Below, piece by piece: positions 10,201 to 16,522 of a stretch of DNA of 64,000 nt (the first letter of the stretch is position 1; every line of letters starts with the position of its first letter). The stretch covers positions 558,001-622,000 of the forward strand of contig JACJZF010000001.1 in the NCBI GenBank assembly GCA_020635725.1. Reading direction: 5' to 3'. Under the pieces are notes generated by a model, which was given only the letters and a program-made list of their open reading frames with translations, did not search any database and was not told where the DNA came from. The position numbers and the translations under genes were made by a program. Source of the stretch: Flavobacteriales bacterium (GTDB lineage: Bacteria > Bacteroidota > Bacteroidia > Flavobacteriales_F > PHOS-HE28).

Positions 10201-12773
10201 ACACGCAGCCCGCCGATGGCCCATGCGATGCGGTGAGCGCGCAGGTCACCTTGGAGATCGTAGATGCCTTGGATGCCGGCGCGGACAGCAGTTCCGCGGC
10301 TTGCCAGGGCCAGGTGGTCGATCTTTACGCGTCCATCGGCGGCGCTCCGCAGCCGGGCGGCTTCTGGATCAACGTGGACAATGCGCCCGGCGTGTTCGGC
10401 GGCTTCTTCAACACCGCGGCCGTGAGCGCGGCGGGCAGCGTGTGGCACTTCGATTACGTGCTGCCTGGCAGCGCGGCGTGCGTATCGGATACCGCCCATG
10501 TGACCGTGGAGGTGCTTGAAGGGCCCTTCGCCGGTTGCGATGGAACGCTCTCGCTGTGCAGCATCTCGCCACCGGTGATGCTGGCCACGGCGCAGAGCTG
10601 CGGGCCGAATGCGAGCGGCTTCTGGCTGAATCCAGCGGGCGGCTCGCACTCCGGCAGCTTCATCGCCGCTACGGATCAGGCCGGAGCCTACAAGTTCGTG
10701 GTGGAGGGCCTGGGCGCTTGCCCGAGCGATACGGCCGTGGTTACCGTGAACCTTACGCAGGCGGCCAACGCGGGTACCGATGCCGCATTGAGCATCTGCT
10801 CCGATGACCTGCCCGCGGACATGTTCGCCTTGCTCGGCCCGAACGCGCAAGCCGGAGGCAACTGGACCTACAACCCGGGCGGCCCGCCGATCCCGCACAG
10901 CAACGTGTACAATCCGGCGGTCGATCTGCAGGGTTCCTACGTGTACACCGTGCAGGGCAATTTCCCTTGCCCGAGCCGCTCGGCGATCGTCACGGTAACC
11001 GAGTCGCCGGCCCCGAATGCCGGATGCGACAGCGAAGTGTCCGTGTGCTCGAGCGATGGCCCCATCAACATGCGCCTGGCGCTGGGCTGCAACGCGCAGG
11101 CCGGCGGTACTTGGGTGTACGTGACCGGAGGTGACACGCCGCACGGGAACTTCTTCGATCCGGCGGTGGACCTGCCCGGTGATTACCGGTACACGGTCAC
11201 GGGTCAGGCACCTTGCGAACCGGCCACCGCCCTGCTCACCGTGAGCTTGATCACGGCGGGCAATGCAGGCACCACCACCACCGTGCAGGCTTGCGTGACC
11301 CAGACTTCCGTGGACCTGCTCGCCGAACTGGGCGCGCAACCAGGAGGCACGTGGACCGATCAGAACAACTCACAGGCCCTCACGGGCAACATCTTCGACC
11401 CAAGCGTAGCGGGCAATGGCACATGGCCCTTCCTGTACACGGTCCTGGGCAGCGGGCCATGCCCCACGGTGAGCGCCACGGTCACGGTGCAGGTCGGCAC
11501 GGGCAGCAGCGCGGGCAACGACACCAGCATCACCATCTGTGGCAGCATCACCGACCTCGACCTCTTCACCCAGCTGGGCGGCAATCCCACGGCAGGCGGA
11601 AGCTGGCTCGACATCAATGGCAATGGCGCGCTCTCTGCGAGCGGCGTGCTCAATGCCACCCTGCTCCCCGTGGGTGGCACACAGCCCTTCGGATACACAG
11701 TGGTCGACCCAGGTTGCGGCGATGTGAGCAGCGTGATCCTGGTGACCACCACGGCCTACCCGCAACCCGGATCCTCCGCGAGCATCACGCTATGCAGCGA
11801 TGGGGCACCGGTGGACCTCTTCACTCAGCTGGGCGGCGCACCGGAGAGCGGCGGCACCTGGCGCGATCCGGATGGCGCGATCCACTCGAGCACCTTCGAC
11901 CCGGCGACCGATTCCCAAGGAGGCTACTCCTACACGGTCGTTGGCATCGCGCCTTGCACCGATGCCTCGGCCACGGTGAGCATCACAGTGAACGAGCCGG
12001 CCGATGCGGGATCGAATGGCCGCATCATGGCCTGCGACACCCTGCAGGCCCTGGAGCTGCTGCCCGGCCTGCAAGGCACGCCGCAATCTGGTGGCACATG
12101 GACCGATGTTGACGGCAGCGGTGGCCTGAACGCCGGCCTGCTCAACACCACTGCGCTCGAACCTGGTGAGTACCATTTTGATTACACCGTGACCGTGCCC
12201 GGCTGCGGAGTGGACCAGGCGCAACTCACCGTGCAGGTGCTCACCGGCGTGCAGGTGGATGACGTGTCGCGCATCTGCGATGAACGCGACCGCAGCTATA
12301 CCGTGAGCTTCACCATCAGCGATGGTGATGCCGCCTCCTATGTCGTGAACGGCCTCAGCGGAACGATATCCGCCACGGCACCCTATGTGTTCACCAGCGC
12401 GCCCATTTACACCAGCCAGCAGTTCGAGGCCTTCGTGCGCGATCAGTACGGCTGCGCCGAGGTGCGCGTGGCCGGCGAGAGCCCCTGCGATTTCGAGGAA
12501 GTGGTCTTCGTGCCGGAGAGCTTCTCGCCCAACGGCGATGGCGTGAACGAGCTGTTCCTGATCCCTGGCATCGAGGGCTATCCGGGCAATAGCATCGTGA
12601 TCTTCAACCGGTGGGGCGGCGAGGTGTACAAGGCCACCGGCTACAACAACCGAGACACCGTGTGGGACGGCACCACCGATAACGGCACGGCGCCTTCGGG
12701 CACCTACTTCTACGTGCTCGAGCTGGGTGAAGGGCAGGATGCGATCACCGGATACATCTACTTGAACCGATGA
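4281..12773 (+). CDS. Giant 31-repeat surface protein with T9SS type B sorting domain
   Basis: About 2830 residues. I prefer the GTG at 4281 (4284 is also possible) over the frame opening at 4179, because it places a good signal peptide (hydrophobic L-L-R-L-G-L-L-L-N-G-L-L, cleavage near G-F-A-Q) at the N-terminus and lies just after a TACCTTGTG promoter-like stretch at 4246. A CUB-like domain follows (about 110 residues, with N-Y-G-N-N-E-D and D-x-L-W-V-H-D-G). Then come 31 repeats of about 75-85 residues: x-N-A-G-x-x-x-x-x-x-x-C at the start, G-G-T-W in the middle, Y-T-Y-T-V-x-G-x-x-P-C near the end. The C-terminus is a type-B sorting domain (F-S-P-N-G-D-G-V-N, F-N-R-W-G-G). Its stop overlaps the start of the next PorP/SprF gene. 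Likely a long surface fibre or adhesin; ligand unknown. Confidence 0.92.
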   Translation: MVQTSSSASFPKLLRLGLLLNGLLVGALGFAQVNACTGLFLDSGGAAGNYGNNEDQTVTICPEGGSGSGPSTSVRFTDFAIAAGPGDTLWVHDGSDLLAPIIATGTSASSLVGNTYTSSDPSGCLTFRWKSNAAGVAAGWFARIVTTPHPGDNSSATLCSAAAPVSLFSLLSGNPDPGGSWKDPLGAPHGDTFNPAVDPGGNWVYTHSGPSPCSPASATLTLTKVQAPDPGTNSTLTLCATDGPTSLFSALGGSPDPGGSWTAPGGGAHSGTFNPATDPAGLYTYTVTGTSPCLSASATVTVTVNAPPNAGNDATTTVCSNGAPFSLFALLTGSPSVSGAWTGPGGGPVSGTYTPGTSTPGVYTYTVAGLLPCAPDAATVTVTQVAAPNAGTSASTTVCSDDAPFSMRSLLGGSPAAGGTWVGPGGPHADQFNPAVDPAGVYTYTVAGTPPCANATATLTITVRPAPNAGTDGAVTLCSTDGVFQLFGALGGSPDVGGTWRDPANQIHSGSFTPGTSTPGIYTYTVTGLSPCDPDVSQVTVTVNAAPNAGIGATVTRCSNAANVNLFNQLGGSPNAGGTWTGPSGAHSNIFDPDVDPAGAYTYTVVGLTPCANAQATITMVVVQEPDAGTNGSITVCGNDAPFSLFGVLGGTPDGNGTWTAPGGGASTGTFTPGTSTSGVYTYTVAGTPPCANDQATVTVSVVAPPNPGTNGSLTVCSNNAAVDLFTLLGGTPQAGGTWTRPNGTAHTGTYLPATEPSGNYTYTVAGTPPCASRSAVVQVTRVIAPNAGINGSITVCSTNAAFDMITVLGGSPGGGGAWFNAALASVPAVFTPGTTVPGNYAYVLQGTAPCANDTGFATINVNTAPNAGQNASITVCSSDAPFQLIDELNGTPDAGGTWTRPNGTAHNGTFTPGTSAQGGYTYTVAGLTPCVNASAVVVVSVNTQPNAGISDSFTRCSTSGPVDLFDELNGSPNPGGTWVGPSGPSSGIFQPGTSTPGVYTYTVVGIAPCTNATATITANVNQAPNAGGDGAVTICQGTASIDLFTVLTGTFDLNGTWQDEDNTGQLSGSFFNTSTMGPGTYEFRYEVPANGACQADHAHVEVTIVALLEAGSNSSTNTCSSNTQVNLFNLLGGNPQPGGTWIDLSGTGALSGQLFNAQQAGPGSYQFRYLLTGTIGCSSDSAQVTLSVIAAPNAGGNGSAITCSNAGPFNMFPFLSGTPQGGGSWFAGAPNGSPHAATYDPATDNPGDFYYKVNGVSPCASAFAKVTVTEVQAPWAGNDANTTVCSNGAPFSMTALLTGNPNAGGTWYLNNQNHGDLFVPGQDVQGVYEYRVTGQAPCTPDAAFLTVSVTTAANAGCSGSVTVCDNALPFVLYNVLTCNPQSNGAWLGPDLMPHNGTYQPGVSQVGDYLYIVQGDAQCASDTSVVTVFETPAANAGCPGAGSFCSNNAPVNLFTLLGCSPDPFGTWTGPGNQPSDGFFNPATGTSGTYTYSVTNGCGSASATVVVTLNQQPNAGCNRTITRCTNSQAFAMIDELGCNPQSGGVWTGPLPATTVMNGVFIPGVTAPGTYRYRITGQGACANASAQLTINVNTMPNAGIDNDTLLCATSGQVNLFPLLGPTAMVGGSWFFNGITPHTGIVNPQTDATGNYVYRLTGQSPCANDEAIVYVQISQPPNAGFDGLAQVCSDDGAFPLIGYLGGSPMLNGNWTNPSGANHNGLYVPAIDGPGLYKYKLPGNGGCGPDSSYVTVLEYDAVEAGTGSVTVVCSNSAAFPLFSLITGGQTGGTWTDPFGNAFTGTFIPGVSEPGGYTYRLQGTAPCENDSALVTVFVNDAADAGISTLASVCSSSDAVTLISLLGGTPDNNGTWTYNGDPTDPIFDPDVDDPGVYMYTVEGATPCTTATAQVVVTITQQASAGEDGSLTACVGADAVQLFDGLGGSPDPGGVWSNNCGLGGLNGGIFDASALAAGSSCTFTYTQPADGPCDAVSAQVTLEIVDALDAGADSSSAACQGQVVDLYASIGGAPQPGGFWINVDNAPGVFGGFFNTAAVSAAGSVWHFDYVLPGSAACVSDTAHVTVEVLEGPFAGCDGTLSLCSISPPVMLATAQSCGPNASGFWLNPAGGSHSGSFIAATDQAGAYKFVVEGLGACPSDTAVVTVNLTQAANAGTDAALSICSDDLPADMFALLGPNAQAGGNWTYNPGGPPIPHSNVYNPAVDLQGSYVYTVQGNFPCPSRSAIVTVTESPAPNAGCDSEVSVCSSDGPINMRLALGCNAQAGGTWVYVTGGDTPHGNFFDPAVDLPGDYRYTVTGQAPCEPATALLTVSLITAGNAGTTTTVQACVTQTSVDLLAELGAQPGGTWTDQNNSQALTGNIFDPSVAGNGTWPFLYTVLGSGPCPTVSATVTVQVGTGSSAGNDTSITICGSITDLDLFTQLGGNPTAGGSWLDINGNGALSASGVLNATLLPVGGTQPFGYTVVDPGCGDVSSVILVTTTAYPQPGSSASITLCSDGAPVDLFTQLGGAPESGGTWRDPDGAIHSSTFDPATDSQGGYSYTVVGIAPCTDASATVSITVNEPADAGSNGRIMACDTLQALELLPGLQGTPQSGGTWTDVDGSGGLNAGLLNTTALEPGEYHFDYTVTVPGCGVDQAQLTVQVLTGVQVDDVSRICDERDRSYTVSFTISDGDAASYVVNGLSGTISATAPYVFTSAPIYTSQQFEAFVRDQYGCAEVRVAGESPCDFEEVVFVPESFSPNGDGVNELFLIPGIEGYPGNSIVIFNRWGGEVYKATGYNNRDTVWDGTTDNGTAPSGTYFYVLELGEGQDAITGYIYLNR

Positions 12774-13687
12774 TGCGCCGAGCCCTCTACGCCATACTGC
12801 TCGCCTTCCTGGGCCTGGGCGGCGCGCATGCCCAGCAGGACCCGCTGTACAGCCAATACATGTTCAACACACTGGCGGTGAACCCGGGCTATGCCGGCAG
12901 CGCCAACGTGTTCACCATGCTCGCGCTGAGCCGGCACCAATGGGTGGGCTTCGCCGGTGCGCCCACCACGCAGACCCTGCTTGCCCACACGCCGCTGCCG
13001 AATGAGAACATGGCGCTGGGCCTCTCCTTGATGACAGACAAGATCGGCCCGGCCCGTCAGACCGGTGCCTACCTCGATTACGCGTACCGCATCCGCACCG
13101 GCAAGGACACCCGCCTGGCCTTCGGCCTGAAGGGTGGCATGAACTACTATCAAGCCGATCTGGCCTCGCTCTCCTCTGTGGATCCCGACGCGGCCAATGT
13201 GAATGTGCAAGGCACCGTGCTGCCCAACTTCGGCTTCGGGCTTTATTGGCACTCACCCCGATACTACGTCGGCGTGAGCGCCCCGAAGCTGCTGGAGAAC
13301 AAGATCAGCACCGAGGGCGGAGGCATCGTCACGGCCACCGAGAGCCGCCACTACTTCCTCATCGCGGGCTATGTCATGGACTTGAGCCGCACCGTGCGAT
13401 TCAAGCCGTCGATCATGGTGCGCCAGGTGCAGGGCGCGCCGCTCTCCATCGACCTCAACGCCAACTTCCTCCTGCGCGACCGCATCTGGCTGGGCGGCAT
13501 GTACCGCGTGGGCAACAGCTTCGGCCTGCTGGCGCAGTACCAGGTGAATGACCAGTTCCGGGTGGGCTATGCCTTCGATCTCACCACCAACAAGCTCGGC
13601 GGCTACAACAGCGGCACGCATGAGGTGATGCTCAACTACGACTTCCGCTTCTTCACCGGCCGCACGGTCTCACCGCGCTATTTCTGA
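12770..13687 (+). CDS. PorP/SprF family type IX secretion membrane protein (second copy)
   Basis: 305 residues with a signal peptide ending A-H-A-Q-Q and the textbook PorP/SprF start Q-Y-M-F-N-T-L-A-V-N-P-G-Y-A-G-S, then R-H-Q-W-V-G-F. The C-terminus has G-T-H-E-V-M-L-N-Y. The start overlaps the giant adhesin's stop (ATGA), which implies translational coupling and so a dedicated partner for that adhesin. An ATG follows directly at 12773, so the exact initiator is uncertain by one codon. It is predicted to be an outer-membrane beta barrel. Confidence 0.94.
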   Translation: MMRRALYAILLAFLGLGGAHAQQDPLYSQYMFNTLAVNPGYAGSANVFTMLALSRHQWVGFAGAPTTQTLLAHTPLPNENMALGLSLMTDKIGPARQTGAYLDYAYRIRTGKDTRLAFGLKGGMNYYQADLASLSSVDPDAANVNVQGTVLPNFGFGLYWHSPRYYVGVSAPKLLENKISTEGGGIVTATESRHYFLIAGYVMDLSRTVRFKPSIMVRQVQGAPLSIDLNANFLLRDRIWLGGMYRVGNSFGLLAQYQVNDQFRVGYAFDLTTNKLGGYNSGTHEVMLNYDFRFFTGRTVSPRYF

Positions 13688-13688
13688 C

Positions 13689-15896
13689 ATGCTGAAGCGG
13701 TTCCATATCCTCCTCTTCGCATGGATGCTGGTCCCCACCGGCATGCTGGCTCAGGCGAACGCCGACCCGTATGTGCGGGAGGCCGATCGCTATTACCAGC
13801 AGATGGCCTATGCGCGTGCCGTGCAGCTGTACCGCACCGCGGCCGAGCTGGGCGCCGTGAACGAGCACGTGACCAAGCGACTGGCCGACTGCAGCATGCG
13901 CCTCGGCGACACCCAGGAGGCGGAGCGCTGGTATTCCGTGGTGGTGAAGTTCCTGAACCGAGAGCCTGAGGACCTGTACAACTACGCCGAGGCCCTCAAG
14001 AGCAACGGCCGATACGAGGAGGCTGAGCAGTGGATGGACCGCTACCTGGAGGTGGTGAGCGGCGACGGGCCCGTGCAGCGCAGCAACCTCACCGGTTACG
14101 CGCGCAAGTTCAACTTGGACAAGGACCGATTCAGCGTGCGGCCGGTGAGCTGCAACACGCCGTATTCGGACATGGCCGCCACCTGGCTCGGCAAGGATCG
14201 CGTGATCTTCAGCTCCAGCCGCCACGAGACGCGTACGATCGAGCGCCGCGCCGCGTGGAACAATCAGCCCTTCCTCGACCTGTACGAGGCCGAAGTGACC
14301 CCCACCGGCGATCTCATCAACCCGCGGCTGCTCGAGGGTTCGGTGAATACCAAGTGGCACGAGGGCCCCGCTACCGCCAGCAACAGCGGCGATGTGATCT
14401 GGTTCACCCGTAACAACTACTACAAGGGTCGCACACGTCGCAGCCAGAAGGGCATCAACCGGCTCGCCATCTTCAAGGCCGATCGACGTTCCGGTGGTTA
14501 CGTCGAATCCGAGCAGTTCCTCTTCAACAACAGCGAGGTCTCCATCGCGCACCCCGCGCTCTCGCCCAGCGGCCGCAAGCTCTATTTCGTGAGCGACATG
14601 CCCGGTGGTCTTGGGGGCACCGACATCTACGTGTGCGAGGATCAAGGTGGGCAGTGGGGTGAGCCCGTGAACCTCGGACCGGCCATCAACACCCCGCATG
14701 ATGAGGCCTACCCCTTCATCGGCGCCGATGGCACGCTCTATTTCGCGAGCAATGGACACCCCGGCCTCGGCGGCTTCGACATCTTCATGGCCACGCGCGG
14801 AACGGAGGGCGCCGTCATCGGGGCCATGAACCTCGGCGCGCCCATCAACAGCCCCAAGGACGATTTCGCCTTCATCATCGATCCGCTGAACCAGCGCGGA
14901 TTCTTCACGAGCAACCGGCCTGGCGGTGCTGGCGATGATGACATCTATGCGTTCGAGATGCGCGCGCCGCTCGAGGAGAGATACCTCTGCTCAGGGATGG
15001 TGATCGACGACGAGCACGAGATGCCCGCGCCCGATGTGGAGGTGCTGCTGATGGATGAGAACGGCAAGGTGATGGAGCGCGCCACCACCGACTCCAAAGG
15101 CGAGTTCACCTTCCCGGTGAAGAAGTCGAGCACCTACAAGCTGGTGGCGCGCATGAAGGGGCGCTACGATGGCGAGCAATTCGTGAACACCGAGGGCATC
15201 GAACGGCGCCAGATCATCACGCGCGACATCCACCTGGTGCCCGATGCCGGCATCTGGTTGCGCGGTTTCCTGCGCGAGAAGGACGGGCCGGGCTTCATCG
15301 AGGGCGCCAAGGTGAGCGTGGTGAACCTCTCCACCTTCCACACCGATGCGCGCACCACCGGCGAAGGAGGCGATTTCGCCTTCCGCCTGCAGGGGAACGA
15401 GGAGTTCGAGGTGCTGATCGAGAAGCCGGGCTATTTCAGCATGAGCGTGCCGGCCAGCACCATCGGCATGCGCCAGGGCATCATCGACCTGGGCACCGCG
15501 CGCGACCTCGAGCTCGAGCCGATCGAACAGGGCCGGGCCATCGCGTTCAAGCACATCCGGTGGGCGCATGAAGGGGCGCAGCTTGACCCGCAGGCCAAGG
15601 CAGAGCTCGACCTGCTCGCCGAGCGCCTCTCCGTGAACCCGGGCATTACCATCGAGGTGGCCGTGCACAGCGATGCGCGCGGCGACCAGAAGAAGCAGAC
15701 CGAGCTCACGCAGCAGCGCGCCGAGGCCATCGCGGCCTATCTGCGCGGCAAGGGGGTGCCGAAGGACCGTGTGCGTGCCAAGGGCTACGGAGCCACGCGC
15801 CTGATGAATCATTGCGCGCCTGGCGTGCAATGCTCCGAGGAGGAGCATGCCGTGAATCGCCGCAGCGAGTACGCGGTGGTCAGCGTGCAGCCCTGA
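13689..15896 (+). CDS. PorE-like TPR/PD40/OmpA-family protein
   Basis: 735 residues in the architecture of T9SS PorE and related proteins. There is a signal peptide (ends M-L-A-Q), TPR-like helices at about 25-130, and PD40/WD40-like propeller repeats at about 150-415 marked by L-S-P-S-G-R-K-L-Y-F-V-S-D and G-G-x-D-I. Carboxypeptidase-regulatory-like beta domains cover about 430-600, and a C-terminal OmpA peptidoglycan-binding domain starts near 615 (V-A-V-H-S-D-A-R-G, R-A-x-A-I-A-A-Y-L). The family tethers outer-membrane complexes to peptidoglycan. It begins 1 base after the upstream PorP/SprF stop and is the last gene of the block. Its end overlaps the convergent deacetylase gene by 17 bases. 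Confidence 0.9.
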   Translation: MLKRFHILLFAWMLVPTGMLAQANADPYVREADRYYQQMAYARAVQLYRTAAELGAVNEHVTKRLADCSMRLGDTQEAERWYSVVVKFLNREPEDLYNYAEALKSNGRYEEAEQWMDRYLEVVSGDGPVQRSNLTGYARKFNLDKDRFSVRPVSCNTPYSDMAATWLGKDRVIFSSSRHETRTIERRAAWNNQPFLDLYEAEVTPTGDLINPRLLEGSVNTKWHEGPATASNSGDVIWFTRNNYYKGRTRRSQKGINRLAIFKADRRSGGYVESEQFLFNNSEVSIAHPALSPSGRKLYFVSDMPGGLGGTDIYVCEDQGGQWGEPVNLGPAINTPHDEAYPFIGADGTLYFASNGHPGLGGFDIFMATRGTEGAVIGAMNLGAPINSPKDDFAFIIDPLNQRGFFTSNRPGGAGDDDIYAFEMRAPLEERYLCSGMVIDDEHEMPAPDVEVLLMDENGKVMERATTDSKGEFTFPVKKSSTYKLVARMKGRYDGEQFVNTEGIERRQIITRDIHLVPDAGIWLRGFLREKDGPGFIEGAKVSVVNLSTFHTDARTTGEGGDFAFRLQGNEEFEVLIEKPGYFSMSVPASTIGMRQGIIDLGTARDLELEPIEQGRAIAFKHIRWAHEGAQLDPQAKAELDLLAERLSVNPGITIEVAVHSDARGDQKKQTELTQQRAEAIAAYLRGKGVPKDRVRAKGYGATRLMNHCAPGVQCSEEEHAVNRRSEYAVVSVQP

Positions 15897-16515
15897 GCCC
15901 CGTCTCCGGCAACGGCCTGAATGCATAGCCTGCTGCGGCGAAGTGCGCGAGCACAACGGGCAGCGCTTCCTTGAGCCGGGGCCAGGCCTTCACGCTGTCG
16001 TGGAAAACGACGATGGATCCAGGACGGGCGTGCCAGACGACGTTCCGCGCGCAGCGGGCACCGTCGATCCGCGGATCGAAGTCGGAGCTGAGCACATCCC
16101 ACATGATGATATCGAAGCGAGGCTTCAACGCCTTCGATTGAGCGCGGGTGATACGACCGTACGGCGGGCGGAAGAGGCGCGTTCCCGTGAGCTCCTGCGC
16201 GCGTTCCACCTCGGCGAGGTAGGCGTCCGTGGCAGTGCGCCACCCGTTGACATGCTGCCAGGTGTGGTTGCCGGTCGAATGGCCCGCAGCGTGCACACGT
16301 GCTGCCAGCTCAGGCTCCGCGTGGGCGTTCCTTCCGATGAGGAAGAAGGTGGCCCGGGCCTGGTAGGCGGCGAGTTGATCCAGCACCCAAGCGGTCACAT
16401 CGCGCGTTGGCCCGTCGTCGAAGGTGAGGTAGATGGCCTTCTCCTCTACGGGCATGCGCCAGACCAGGTCGCCATAGAGCGCCTTCACCAGCCCGGGGAT
16501 GCGCACCGGGAGCAT
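15880..16515 (-). CDS. Polysaccharide deacetylase (NodB homology domain)
   Basis: 211 residues. It carries the carbohydrate esterase family 4 motifs: T-F-D-D-G-P (metal-binding Asp and catalytic base), S-T-G-N-H-T-W-Q-H (two metal-binding His), R-P-P-Y-G, and a late V-F-H-D-S. These enzymes remove N-acetyl groups from cell-wall or surface glycans. No signal peptide is obvious; a short hydrophobic N-terminus could be an anchor. It starts 7 bases after the DUF2723 gene, so the two are probably co-transcribed, which suggests envelope glycan work. The substrate cannot be named from sequence. Confidence 0.92.
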   Translation of the reverse strand: MLPVRIPGLVKALYGDLVWRMPVEEKAIYLTFDDGPTRDVTAWVLDQLAAYQARATFFLIGRNAHAEPELAARVHAAGHSTGNHTWQHVNGWRTATDAYLAEVERAQELTGTRLFRPPYGRITRAQSKALKPRFDIIMWDVLSSDFDPRIDGARCARNVVWHARPGSIVVFHDSVKAWPRLKEALPVVLAHFAAAGYAFRPLPETGLRAAR

Positions 16516-16522
16516 GGCCCGA

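Noticed and set aside
9126..11339. 737-residue open frame on the minus strand across the giant adhesin
   Set aside because: It mirrors the repeats of the plus-strand gene, has low-complexity Arg/Ala/Gly composition and no domain; GC-rich coding DNA leaves long antisense frames.
4741..12240. CRISPR-like or satellite tandem repeat
   Set aside because: Period of about 230 bases with diverged copies and an intact frame; these are protein repeats, with no constant repeat and unique spacer structure.
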